NCBI RefSeq assembly: GCF_003144535.1 | Contig: NZ_PHFJ01000001.1 | Coordinates: 434,001-498,000 of the forward strand | Source: Proteus penneri | GTDB taxonomy: Bacteria > Pseudomonadota > Gammaproteobacteria > Enterobacterales > Enterobacteriaceae | Reading direction: 5' to 3' | DNA length: 64,000 nucleotides | Shown here: positions 47,196 through 56,190 of the stretch, piece by piece | Position numbering within the stretch: the first letter of the stretch is position 1 | Layout: every line of letters starts with the position of its first letter | Position numbers and translations under genes: made by a program | The notes under the pieces: model-generated | The model's database searches: none | Told to the model about the DNA's origin: nothing | Seen by the model: only the letters and a program-made list of their open reading frames with translations

Positions 47196-48519
47196 GATGA
47201 ACCTCCGGTGTACCTTTGCGGATCAGTTTTAACATATAGGCATATCCAACACCGAATACAGAGCTATAAACGACTAAGAAGATCAGCAGGCTTATACTCA
47301 TATGCATTTCACCATGTGCAGATACAGCATCTCGTGTTCGCTGTATGCCATAAACAACCCAAGGTTGACGACCTACTTCCGTTGTAAACCAACCAGCAAG
47401 AATAGCGATAAGTCCCGAAGGCGCCATTAAAAACGTTAAGCGTAAGAAGGTCTTAGATTCATAAAGTTTCTTTTTATATCGCAGTCAAGTTCCCCAAACA
47501 CCGACGAAAATCATTAATATGCCAAGGCCAACCATAATGCGGAAAGACCAGAAAACGATAAGTGAGTTAGGTCGATCTTCTTTAGGAAACTCTTTTAATG
47601 CTGGAACTTGTTTCTCTAAGCTATGAGTTAAGATCATGCTACCAAGATAAGGAATTTCTATTTTATATTTCGTTTCTTCGGCATCCATATCAGGTACACC
47701 AAAGAGAATTAACGGTGTCGCTTCTCCCGGTTCATTCTTCCAATGACCTTCAATAGCGGCAATTTTAGCGGGCTGATGTTTTAAGGTGTTTAAACCATGA
47801 ACATCACCAATGAGTGCTTGAATTGGTGCTAAAATTAAAATCATCCATAAAGACATTGAAAGCATCTTTTTCATGGCTGATGTTTTATGGCCTTTGAGTA
47901 GATGCCATGAGGCAGATGCCGCAATAAAGAAGGCAGAGGCAAGGAAAGCGGCAACCCCCATATGAGCAAGACGATAAGGGAACGATGGATTGAAAATAAC
48001 GGCGATCCAATCTACTGGAACGACTTGGTTATTTATAATTTCAAACCCTTGCGGTGTTTGCATCCAGCTATTTGAAGCCAAGATCCAAAACGTAGACATT
48101 AATGTGCCTAATGCCACCATACAAGTGGCGAAAAAGTGAAGTTTTTCACCTACTTTATTCCAACCAAACAGCATCACGCCTAAGAAACCTGCTTCTAAGA
48201 AGAAAGCGGTAAGTACTTCATAAGTAAGTAGAGGGCCTGTAATTGAGCCCGCAAAATCAGAGAAAAAACTCCAGTTGGTTCCAAATTGATAGGCCATGAC
48301 CAAACCAGAGACAACGCCCATCGCAAAGTTAACAGCGAATATTTTTGACCAAAAATGAAATAGCGCTAAATAATCCTTATTGCGCGTTTTTAACCATAAA
48401 CCTTCCAGTACGGCTAAAAAACTAGCCAGTCCAATAGTAATTGCGGGGAAGATAATATGAAAAGAAACTGTGAACGCAAACTGGATACGCGCCAAATCAA
48501 AGGCACTTAACCCAAGCAT
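47185..48519 (-). pseudogene. cydA: cytochrome bd (CIO-type) quinol oxidase subunit I, interrupted by an in-frame TGA
   Basis: Read through, the frame encodes 444 residues of a bd-oxidase subunit I with a short Q-loop (CIO type). His21 (SFHIIFP) is the axial ligand of haem b595, LEAGFLGVML and RLAHMGVAA are conserved, and SFRIMVGLG near residue 330 carries the methionine ligand of haem b558. A TGA stands at codon 345 (plus-strand 47485-47487) in GVWGT-stop-LRYKKKLYESK; related proteins have a large aromatic, usually Trp, there, and one base change (TGG to TGA) explains it. The frame continues undisturbed for 99 codons (FLMAPSGLIAILAGWFTTEVGRQPW in parts), containing the last two helices. Either a recent nonsense mutation, a sequence error, or read-through (the base after TGA is C, a leaky context). 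The first ATG is at 48519. Confidence 0.88.
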
Positions 48520-48655
48520 AAAAACCTCGTTTTATTGATATAAAAATGTAAATCGCAGGTAAATCGTGTGGATTAGTAGACCATATGACAGTAAGCTATA
48601 ATAGTGACAATAAGTTTAAAAATAACTATAACAGTTTTGAGGTAAACAGTTTTAT

Positions 48656-50071
48656 ATGACTCGATATGAACAGCTTGCAGCGCAAATACGTCAACAAATT
48701 GAAGATAATATCTGGCAATCTGGCGACCGTTTACCTTCATTACGGGATACGGTGAAACAATCTGGTTTAAGTTTAATGACGGTTTTACAATCGTATCAGT
48801 TATTAGAAAGTCAAGGATGGATAGCAGCGCGACCACAATCAGGTTATTACGTTGCACATCGTAATAACCGTTTCGGTCAAGTGACAGCCAGCAAAGGGTT
48901 ACACATGAGTGAAAATGTTGAAATAAGCACCTCTATTTTCAATGTACTTCAAGCGTGTAAAGATCCTGACATTATTCCTTTTGGTTCCGCTTTCCCCGAT
49001 CCCAGTTTATTTATTCAGCCTAAATTAAGTAGGGCGTTAGCTTCTGCTGCAAGACATTTAGCGCCGCAAAGTTCAGTGATCAATCTACCTCCGGGAAATG
49101 AAAAGTTACGCCGTAACATTGCACAACGTTATGCATTACAAGGAATTCATGTCTCTCCAGATGAAATTGTGATTACTGCCGGCGCAATGGAATCACTAAG
49201 TTTTAGTTTGCAAGCCGTTACTGAACCGGGTGATTGGGTTGTGATTGAATCACCTGCATTTTATGGTGCATTACAAGCAATAGAGCGTTTGCGATTAAAA
49301 GCGATTGCCATTAGAACAGATCCAGTAACAGGAATTTGTTTAGATGAACTCGAAAAAGTGGTTGAGCAATACGATATTAAAGCTTGTTGGTTGATGAGTC
49401 ATTGTCAAAATCCATTAGGTGGAACAATGCCTGATGAAAATAAAATAAGGCTGGTGGGCATATTAGCGAAGAAACAGATAACGCTAATCGAAGATGATGT
49501 TTATGGTGAACTCTATAACAGCCAGAAAGCACCTATGCCAGTAAAAGGGTTTGATAAAACAAATAGCGTTTTACATTGTGCTTCTTTTTCTAAATGTCTT
49601 GCGCCAGGATTTCGTGTAGGTTGGGTTGCCGCTGGAAAACACGCAACAAAAATACAGCAGTTGCAAATGATGAGTACAGTATCTGCGAGTATGCCAACAC
49701 AACAAGCTATTGCCGATTATTTGTCACAAGGTGGTTATGATACGCATCTTCGTCGATTAAGATTAGTATTAGAACAAAGACGTTATCGTATGTTACAGGC
49801 GATACAAACGTATTTACCAGAAGATGTAAAAGTAAATATTCCATCAGGAGGATATTTTCTTTGGTTAGAGTTTGAATCAACATTTGATGCGAATAAACTC
49901 TATCATTTTGCACTAGAAAGAGGTGTCAGTATTGCGCCTGGTTCAATGTTTTCCACTAGCTCCCAATTTGATCATGCATTTCGTTTAAATTCTTCTTTTC
50001 AATGGAATAGTCGTACTGAAAAAGGAATGGAAATAATAGGTGCAGGGTGCAAGAACTTACGACGTAAATAG
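48656..50071 (+). CDS. ydcR: MocR-type regulator (GntR plus aminotransferase domain), YdcR-like
   Basis: This 471-residue regulator has an N-terminal winged helix (YEQLAAQIRQQIEDNIWQSGDRLPSLRDTVKQSG in parts, about 4-70) and a C-terminal fold-type I aminotransferase domain with the PLP lysine in SFSKCLAPGFRVGW near residue 305. It is close to E. coli YdcR (468 residues) throughout. The effector and targets are unknown. It is divergent from the cyd operon (136-base gap) and is followed by ves. Confidence 0.9.
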   Translation: MTRYEQLAAQIRQQIEDNIWQSGDRLPSLRDTVKQSGLSLMTVLQSYQLLESQGWIAARPQSGYYVAHRNNRFGQVTASKGLHMSENVEISTSIFNVLQACKDPDIIPFGSAFPDPSLFIQPKLSRALASAARHLAPQSSVINLPPGNEKLRRNIAQRYALQGIHVSPDEIVITAGAMESLSFSLQAVTEPGDWVVIESPAFYGALQAIERLRLKAIAIRTDPVTGICLDELEKVVEQYDIKACWLMSHCQNPLGGTMPDENKIRLVGILAKKQITLIEDDVYGELYNSQKAPMPVKGFDKTNSVLHCASFSKCLAPGFRVGWVAAGKHATKIQQLQMMSTVSASMPTQQAIADYLSQGGYDTHLRRLRLVLEQRRYRMLQAIQTYLPEDVKVNIPSGGYFLWLEFESTFDANKLYHFALERGVSIAPGSMFSTSSQFDHAFRLNSSFQWNSRTEKGMEIIGAGCKNLRRK

Positions 50072-50185
50072 CTGACGTCAGTGCACACTTTTAAAAGTTA
50101 CCTATTGATTTATTGGCGGTAATCTCCAGTGATTAATCCTTAACCTCATTATCAGACTGATAGCCAGATATTGCAGGAGGATACA

Positions 50186-50755
50186 ATGAAGCTACGTTGT
50201 TTTGATCAACAAGAGTTACCGTTTATATCATGGAATAATCAAAAAGGCACAACGCAAGAAATTGTGTGCTGGCCAGTTAATAATGATTTTTCATGGCGAG
50301 CGTGTTTAACCTCTATCGAAGAAAATAGCTCATTAGGTCAATTTCCTGATATTGAACGGCAAATAGTGTTATTAGAAGGTAATGGTATCAATTTAATTAG
50401 TCCAGATTTTCTTAGTCATTCCGTTACAGACGCTTATCAGTCTTTTAATTTTTCAGGTGATACCTATGTTAAATCTGAACTTATTAAAGGCAGCGTAAAA
50501 TGCCTAAATATTATGGTGCGAAGAACATGCTGGAAAGCAGAGACGACTTTAGTAACACAACCGCTTATTTTGCCTAGCTCTCATGCGGGGTTAATTTATG
50601 TCACTCAAGGTGAATGGACTTTACTAGGCGCGACTTGCCAAAGTTTATCAAAAGGACAGGGGGCTTGGTGGCTACCTGATATTCGAGAAGGTGAAATAAG
50701 ACCGTTAACCGCAAATTGCCAATTATTATGGTCAGATATTCGACCACTTAAATAG
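50186..50755 (+). CDS. ves: HutD/Ves family cupin protein
   Basis: This 189-residue cytoplasmic protein matches E. coli Ves (191 residues): FSWRACLTSIEENSSLGQFPDIERQIVLLEG in parts (about 35-65), KCLNIMVRR, and the GLIYVTQGEW segment. It is a double cupin fold of unclear function; ves of E. coli was named for a cold-linked trait. The ATG at 50186 is preceded by GGAGGA. It lies 114 bases after ydcR. Confidence 0.85.
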   Translation: MKLRCFDQQELPFISWNNQKGTTQEIVCWPVNNDFSWRACLTSIEENSSLGQFPDIERQIVLLEGNGINLISPDFLSHSVTDAYQSFNFSGDTYVKSELIKGSVKCLNIMVRRTCWKAETTLVTQPLILPSSHAGLIYVTQGEWTLLGATCQSLSKGQGAWWLPDIREGEIRPLTANCQLLWSDIRPLK

Positions 50756-50811
50756 AGGCATTCTTGTGGTCAAATACTGACTAGAATAATAAATAGTGCT
50801 TAGGATTAAGG

Positions 50812-51423
50812 TTAATTTAAAGCCAAATTAATTGCCGCAAAAGTGAGTAATCCACCTGCAATACCATCGTTATAGCGACGACGTTTTTCACTTAAACCGC
50901 CTTTTAAGCCAATATAAGCAAAAAAGGTGCCGAGTAGACCATAAATAATTAAACAAGTCGTGATAAATATCCCAGATAACAGCAATGATTGTGTTGCTAT
51001 ATCATTATGATGATCAATAAAGTTTGGTAAAATAGCGAGATAAACTAATAGCCCTTTAGGATTAAGAAAACTAGTTAAAAAACCTTTACGAAATAAGTGT
51101 GAGGTTTTTGAGGCATCGAGAGCTAATTGGCCTTTTTTGCAGGCGGATATCAACATTTTGACTGCAAGATAACTGATATAAAACACACCAACCCATTTAA
51201 GTAAATGAAATAAAATGGGGGATGCTGATACTAAGGCGGCAAGCCCTAATGCACTCAATAATGCATGAGTTAAATAGCCTGATATAACGCCAGTGTTGGC
51301 AATCCATGCTGATTTCATACCTCCGGATAGTCCTTGGGATGAGATAAAAAGAATATCGGGCCCAGGTGTACATATCAGCGGTAGAACAGTCAGTGCAAAT
51401 AATAATAAAGTGTTAAATTCCAT
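50812..51423 (-). CDS. LysE/RhtB family amino-acid exporter
   Basis: This 203-residue inner-membrane protein with about six helices has the LysE signature CTPGPDILFISSQGLSGG near residue 18 and SFLNPKGLLVYLAILPNF near residue 115. It exports an amino acid or derivative, identity unknown. It is divergent from an Lrp-type regulator, a standard arrangement for exporters induced by their substrate. Confidence 0.9.
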   Translation of the reverse strand: MEFNTLLLFALTVLPLICTPGPDILFISSQGLSGGMKSAWIANTGVISGYLTHALLSALGLAALVSASPILFHLLKWVGVFYISYLAVKMLISACKKGQLALDASKTSHLFRKGFLTSFLNPKGLLVYLAILPNFIDHHNDIATQSLLLSGIFITTCLIIYGLLGTFFAYIGLKGGLSEKRRRYNDGIAGGLLTFAAINLALN

Positions 51424-51584
51424 CTTTTCACCTGACAGAGATAGTTTAAGAGAAAGATCGTTTTTGCTGTGAAATTTAGCGGAAAGATTATATGATGTTT
51501 TCGAAAAAATCGGGTTGCTTTGTTGCTAACAAAAAGAATTAATTGGCAATAAAATTCCACAAATAGAATTAAGGTTAATCTTTG

Positions 51585-52049
51585 ATGTCAATAAAATTAG
51601 ATAAAATAGATAAACATATTTTGCAGGTGCTTCAGCGTGATGGCAAAATCCAGAACATTGAGCTAGCAAAAGAGGTTGGACTCTCACCTTCTCCTTGTCT
51701 TCGTCGTGTGCGTTTACTTGAAGAATCGGGTGTGATCACTCGTTATGTTGCTGTATTAGATGGTAGTAAGGTTGATGCGGGATTATCTTTATTTGCAAGA
51801 ATTTGGTTTAGAGCACAAGATGCTGAAACTATTGAAGAATTTGTAAAGGCGATCAAAGTATTACCTGAAGTGGTTGAGTGCCATTTAATGGCGGGTGAAT
51901 GCGATGCTCTTATTCGAATAGTGACGAAAGATTTAGCAACATATCGTCGCTTTCATGCCGATTATTTAACGCAAATTCCAAGCATCCAAAGTATAAAAAC
52001 AGAAGTACCAATGGAAACGGTAAAAGTGAGTTTTGCTTTACCACTTTAA
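51585..52049 (+). CDS. Lrp/AsnC family regulator
   Basis: This 154-residue protein has a helix-turn-helix (LDKIDKHILQVLQRDGKIQNIELAKEVGLSPSPCLRRV in parts, 4-42) and the ligand-binding RAM domain (from about 66, SLFARIWFRAQD ... EVVECHLMAGECDALIRIV). It is shorter than Lrp itself and probably controls the divergent LysE exporter in response to an amino acid. The ATG at 51585 is preferred to the adjacent TTG. Confidence 0.9.
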   Translation: MSIKLDKIDKHILQVLQRDGKIQNIELAKEVGLSPSPCLRRVRLLEESGVITRYVAVLDGSKVDAGLSLFARIWFRAQDAETIEEFVKAIKVLPEVVECHLMAGECDALIRIVTKDLATYRRFHADYLTQIPSIQSIKTEVPMETVKVSFALPL

Positions 52050-52106
52050 TTTTCTAATCATCTAGATTTAGTTGATTTTTAATCATCACATAATATGTGA
52101 GTAGAG

Positions 52107-52142
52107 AAAGCCTCTAGTTCAAAATTGAACTGAGGCTTTTTT
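52107..52142 (+). terminator. terminator of the Lrp-type gene
   Basis: AAAGCCTC-T-AGTTCAA (52107-52122) pairs with TTGAACT-GAGGCTTT (52125-52139), with one bulged base, ending in six T. It can also stop the convergent beta-lactamase transcript poorly, if at all. Confidence 0.88.
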
Positions 52143-52254
52143 ATAACTACTTTTTGTAACTATAAGTTAAATAATCCCGCTTTAATAATGGAGCTAATAA
52201 ATAGCTTTATTATATTTAATTTCTTGTTTAGATTATCAATAAAGAAATTTATTT

Positions 52255-53145
52255 TTATTGAGATGAATTGGCAAACTCTTTTGTGACAATTTCAGTAGCT
52301 TTAGCAATAATATCTTTACGGTATTTTGCATCTTTTTCTTGTTGTGTAAAATAAACGACTAAAATTAATGGTGCATGGTTTTCTGGCCAAATAACGGCAA
52401 TATCGTTAGTTGTACCATAATCACCACTACCGGTTTTATCGCCAACAATCCAGTGTTTTGGTAAACCCGCTTTAATACTGTGATCACCTGTTGTATTACC
52501 TTTTAACCAAGTAACAAGTTGTTGGCGTTGAGATTGACCTAATGCGTCACCTAATGTTAATGCTTGAAGGCTTTTAGCCATCGCAATTGGAGAGGTGGTA
52601 TCACGAGGATCACCATGAATGGCTGTATTTAATTCAGGCTCTTTGCGATCTAGGCGATAAGTTACATCATTAATTGAACGTGCAAATTGAGTAACGCTGG
52701 AAGGTCCTCCTAAATAATCTAGAATTTTATTCATTGCCGTATTATCACTATATTGCAAGGTGGCTGCACTTAATTGAGCTAAAGACATTCCTGTTACTAA
52801 ATGCTTTTCTGTAATAGGACTGTAAGCAACCAAGTCAGATTTTTTAATCGCAATGTTCTTATCTAATAATCCCGCTTGTTTTTCACTCTCTTTTAAAACA
52901 GCCGCAACAGCCATAACTTTACTTGTACTTGCCATCGCAAAACGTTCTTCACCACGGTATGTTATTTGTGAGTTATCTTCCGTGTTGATTAAAGCCACTC
53001 CTAAACGACCTTGATTGTATTTTTCAAGCTCACTTAATTGCGCTTCAATTGTATTATTGGTGTTAGCCCATAGAGTGGCGGATGCCAATAGAGATATTAA
53101 TGAAACTGCGATCGCAGCAGTTTGGCGAAATGTTTTTTTAAACAT
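52255..53145 (-). CDS. hugA: class A beta-lactamase, HugA/CumA-type cefuroximase
   Basis: This periplasmic serine beta-lactamase has 296 residues and hydrolyses penicillins and oxyimino-cephalosporins such as cefuroxime in its known relatives. Signal peptide about 1-27 (ending LWA). Catalytic motifs: Ser73-Thr-Ser-Lys76, SDN near 132, the omega loop RKEPELN with the catalytic Glu, and KTGSGDYG near 236. The overall sequence is what I recall for the chromosomal enzymes of P. penneri (HugA) and P. vulgaris (CumA); I cannot separate these by eye. It is divergent from its LysR regulator, so inducible expression is expected. Confidence 0.95.
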   Translation of the reverse strand: MFKKTFRQTAAIAVSLISLLASATLWANTNNTIEAQLSELEKYNQGRLGVALINTEDNSQITYRGEERFAMASTSKVMAVAAVLKESEKQAGLLDKNIAIKKSDLVAYSPITEKHLVTGMSLAQLSAATLQYSDNTAMNKILDYLGGPSSVTQFARSINDVTYRLDRKEPELNTAIHGDPRDTTSPIAMAKSLQALTLGDALGQSQRQQLVTWLKGNTTGDHSIKAGLPKHWIVGDKTGSGDYGTTNDIAVIWPENHAPLILVVYFTQQEKDAKYRKDIIAKATEIVTKEFANSSQ

Positions 53146-53301
53146 AGTTATTGTTGCTCATATTAATTTAATGAAGAAAATATCAATATAAATAGACAGT
53201 TATTGCGTAGATATAGAGCCGTTTATTTATACGGTGCAATATCCTATTTAATTGATTTATTGACAATCGATAATAAATCACCTTAGCTTATAGAAAATCT
53301 A
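53146..53301. promoter_or_regulatory. divergent promoter region of hugA and its regulator
   Basis: The 156 bases between the genes hold both promoters and, by analogy with ampR-ampC, the LysR-type binding site. TTGACA at 53261-53266 region (plus strand) fits a -35 element. I see short dyads (ATTGAT / TTATTGACAATCGATAATAA) near 53250-53275 but cannot assign the operator with certainty. Confidence 0.4.
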
Positions 53302-54195
53302 ATGGCTAAACGTACTATGCGAACTCATCTCCCCCTAAATGCATTACGTGCATTTGAAGCTTCAGCAAGACATCTTAATTTTACCAAAGCGGCATTAGAA
53401 CTGTATGTCACTCAAGGGGCTGTTAGCCAACAAGTGAGGATGTTAGAAGATCGACTTGGTGTTACTCTTTTTAAGCGACTACCTCGAGGCTTAGAAATGA
53501 CTGATGACGCGCAGATCTTATTTTCAGTATTAACAACAGCTTTTAGTGATATTGAGCGTGTATTTAAACAATTTGAATGTGGTGAATATCGAGATGTGGT
53601 TTCCATTGCGGCTGTCGGCACATTCGCTGTGGGATGGTTATTACCCAGATTGGCTGAATTCAGGCAACTCTATCCAAGAATAGAAGTAAATTTGAGAACC
53701 AATAATAATGTGGTTAATTTGGCTACCGAAGGATTGGATTTTGCTATTCGATTTGGTGAAGGGTTATGGCCTTTAACTCATAATAAAGCCTTATTCTCTG
53801 CACCATTAACGGTCTTGTGCTCACCAACAACAGCAAAACGACTACATTATCCAACTGACTTAATAAATGAAAATTTATATCGCTCATATCGAGAAGATGA
53901 GTGGTTAAAATGGTTTGAAAAAGCAGAAATATCACCGATAAAAATAACGGGTTCTATTTTTGACTCCTCACGTTTAATGATTGAAAGTGCAATTTATGAA
54001 GGGGGAGTTGCATTAGCTCCAGCAAAAATGTTTTCAAGAGAAATTAAGAATGGACAGTTAGTACAGCCCTTTAAAATAGAAGTTGAAATGGGTAAGTATT
54101 GGTTAACGTATTTAAAGTCAAAACCAATGACCGCCTCAATGGAAATATTTCAGCAGTGGCTAATAAATGAAGCACTAAAAGAGTGTTGTGAGTGA
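53302..54195 (+). CDS. hugR: LysR-type regulator of the beta-lactamase (HugR/CumR, AmpR-like)
   Basis: This 297-residue LysR regulator has an N-terminal helix-turn-helix (LPLNALRAFEASARHLNFTKAALELYVTQGAVSQQV in parts, about 10-50) very like AmpR, and a C-terminal effector domain (VSIAAVGTFAVGWLLPRL near residue 95). AmpR homologues sense cell-wall fragments and switch the divergent beta-lactamase on. Function follows from the family and position. Confidence 0.93.
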   Translation: MAKRTMRTHLPLNALRAFEASARHLNFTKAALELYVTQGAVSQQVRMLEDRLGVTLFKRLPRGLEMTDDAQILFSVLTTAFSDIERVFKQFECGEYRDVVSIAAVGTFAVGWLLPRLAEFRQLYPRIEVNLRTNNNVVNLATEGLDFAIRFGEGLWPLTHNKALFSAPLTVLCSPTTAKRLHYPTDLINENLYRSYREDEWLKWFEKAEISPIKITGSIFDSSRLMIESAIYEGGVALAPAKMFSREIKNGQLVQPFKIEVEMGKYWLTYLKSKPMTASMEIFQQWLINEALKECCE

Positions 54196-54199
54196 TATA

Positions 54200-54230
54200 A
54201 AAAGCACTGATGAGTTTCAGTGCTATTTAT
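54200..54230. terminator. bidirectional terminator between hugR and lhgO
   Basis: AGCACTGA (54203-54210) pairs with TCAGTGCT (54217-54224). T-rich sequence follows on the plus strand and TTTTT on the minus strand, so it can serve both convergent genes. Confidence 0.8.
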
Positions 54231-54258
54231 TATTTTTACTCGCAGTATCGTCTTTCAA

Positions 54259-55461
54259 TTACAAAGAAAAATGCTCTTTTACTATTTCTCGTCCTATCTC
54301 AATAGACGCTGTTGCAGCAGGTGATGGGGCATTACACACATGTAATGAACGTTTACCTTTCACAAAATGGAAATCATCTACTAATTTCCCTTCGCGAGTT
54401 AATGCTTGAGCTCGAACTCCCGCAGGACCAGGATGAATATCTGCTTCACGTAAATCAGGAATGAGTTTTTGTGCATTTGCCGTAAATAGTTTTCGTGAAT
54501 ATGAGCGACGAAGCTCCGCCATTCCTTCACCTAAATAATTTCCAGCAATTTTCCAAAATCCTTTATAAGTGAGCACTTCAGCAAGATCTTTTAAGTTAAT
54601 ATCGCTTTTTTTATAACCTTCACGTTTAAATGCCAATACTGCATTAGGCCCAACATCGCGATGTCCGTTATACATACGCGTAAAATGTACACCTAAGAAG
54701 GGAAAGTCAGGGTTAGGAACGGGATAGATAAGATGGTTTACTAAGTAGTTTTTATTAGTATTAAGCATAAAGTATTCACCACGGAATGGGACTATTTTCA
54801 TACCTGTGTCATAGCCTGCCATTTTAGCAATACGATCGCTAAATAAACCGGCGCAATTAATCAACCATTTGCTTGTAAATTGATTATTGGATGTTGTGAT
54901 GGTGACAGTATCATCGGTTTCATTAATGGCTGTAACCGCTTGTCCAAACGCAAATTTCCCACCTCGTGATTGAATAATTTCAACATGTTTCGCCGCAATT
55001 TCAGGGTAATTCACAATACCTGCATCCGGAACTAATAGAGCTGCAATACCATTGACATAAGGCTCTCTGACTTTAAGCTCAGCTTCCGTCATTTTGATCA
55101 CTTCAAGCCCGTTTTCGATACCACGTTGATAGATATTTTCTAATGCTTTTAACTCTGCTTCATTGGTAGCAACAATAACTTTGCCACAACGGTCATAATA
55201 GAGATTATGTTGTTGGCAAAACGCATATGTCGTAATATTGCCTTGTTTTGCTAACCTTGCTTTAAGGCTTCCTGGTGTGTAATAAATACCTGAATGAACA
55301 ACATTACTGTTATGCCCACTTTGGTGAACAGCAGGGCCTGATTCTTTATCAATCACCAGTAATTTAAGTTCAGGTTGGCTTTCTTGTAATGCACTGGCAA
55401 CGCCTAATCCGACTAATCCTGCACCGATGATAATAACGTCATAAGTCATAATATTATCCAT
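54259..55461 (-). CDS. lhgO: L-2-hydroxyglutarate oxidase/dehydrogenase LhgO
   Basis: LhgO is an FAD enzyme that oxidises L-2-hydroxyglutarate to 2-oxoglutarate, passing electrons to the quinone pool. The 400-residue protein opens with YDVIIIGAGLVGLGVA and has HQSGHNSNVVHSGIYYTPGSLKA near residue 46, VPFRGEYFML near 228 and CNAPSPAATASIEIG at the end, as in E. coli LhgO. It is the last gene of an operon with a TRAP transporter. The ATG at 55461 is 16 bases from the regulator's stop. Confidence 0.92.
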   Translation of the reverse strand: MDNIMTYDVIIIGAGLVGLGVASALQESQPELKLLVIDKESGPAVHQSGHNSNVVHSGIYYTPGSLKARLAKQGNITTYAFCQQHNLYYDRCGKVIVATNEAELKALENIYQRGIENGLEVIKMTEAELKVREPYVNGIAALLVPDAGIVNYPEIAAKHVEIIQSRGGKFAFGQAVTAINETDDTVTITTSNNQFTSKWLINCAGLFSDRIAKMAGYDTGMKIVPFRGEYFMLNTNKNYLVNHLIYPVPNPDFPFLGVHFTRMYNGHRDVGPNAVLAFKREGYKKSDINLKDLAEVLTYKGFWKIAGNYLGEGMAELRRSYSRKLFTANAQKLIPDLREADIHPGPAGVRAQALTREGKLVDDFHFVKGKRSLHVCNAPSPAATASIEIGREIVKEHFSL

Positions 55462-55476
55462 TTTACAAAGAGTGAA

Positions 55477-56190
55477 TTAACTGATTTTTTGTTGTAAACG
55501 CTTTAATTTGCCACGTACGTTGGTTAAATGAAGACGCATTCTATGGCTTGTTTCATCGTGATCTTGTTGGCGTATAGATTCAACAATTGCTTCATGTTCT
55601 GCAATAACACGTTCTGTTTCCATTTCTCGACCTTTATTTTGGCTTAATGAATACATTAATACCCCAAGATAAAGCTCATGCATGTTATCTAAAATCCGAA
55701 CAAAAAAAGGATTATGGGAAGCGACCATAATAGATCGATGAAATTGATAATCTTCTTCATGACCAATGTTTTTATTTTGCTTAGTTGCCAAAATAAAGGC
55801 TTGATGCGCGTTTTCAATAGTAAGTAATTCTTCAGGTGTCCGACGTAAAGCGGCAATAGCTGCCGCTTCATGTTCAATGACCTCACGCATTTCAAGCAAA
55901 GAATCTATCTCTTGAGGACGTGCAATTTCCATTACAATAGGTTCATATTTACTCAAGATAGAATGGTCTATAACACGTCGTCCTCCACCTTGACGAGAGG
56001 TAATAATTCCACTCGCTTCTAAGACACCTAATGCTTCTCTGATAGGGACTCGACTGACGCCAAAGGCGTCAGCAAGTACATTTTCAGAAGGTAACTTTTC
56101 ACCAATAGGGTAAGTTCCGTTGCTAATATTTTGCTTTATCTGCTCAAGAATTTGATGCGACGCTTTTTGGCGTGAGATCTTTTGTATCAT
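55477..56190 (-). CDS. FadR-type GntR regulator (FCD domain)
   Basis: This 237-residue regulator has an N-terminal winged helix (about 8-75; GEKLPSENVLADAFGVSRVPIREALGVLEASG in parts) and a C-terminal all-helical FCD domain that binds carboxylic acids, with the metal-ligand type histidines in EDYQFHRSIMVASHNPF and around RMRLHL. It starts right after the permease stop and probably controls this operon in response to the organic acid transported. Confidence 0.93.
   Translation of the reverse strand: MIQKISRQKASHQILEQIKQNISNGTYPIGEKLPSENVLADAFGVSRVPIREALGVLEASGIITSRQGGGRRVIDHSILSKYEPIVMEIARPQEIDSLLEMREVIEHEAAAIAALRRTPEELLTIENAHQAFILATKQNKNIGHEEDYQFHRSIMVASHNPFFVRILDNMHELYLGVLMYSLSQNKGREMETERVIAEHEAIVESIRQQDHDETSHRMRLHLTNVRGKLKRLQQKIS

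Noticed and set aside
47185-47427. Separate small gene made of the last 80 codons of cydA
   Set aside because: It is in the same frame as the main part, its sequence is the conserved C-terminal end of subunit I, and its ATG lacks a ribosome binding site.
47485-47487. Selenocysteine at the TGA of the cydA-like gene
   Set aside because: The family has no cysteine or selenocysteine there, and I see no selenocysteine-insertion hairpin just after the codon; a Trp to stop change is simpler.
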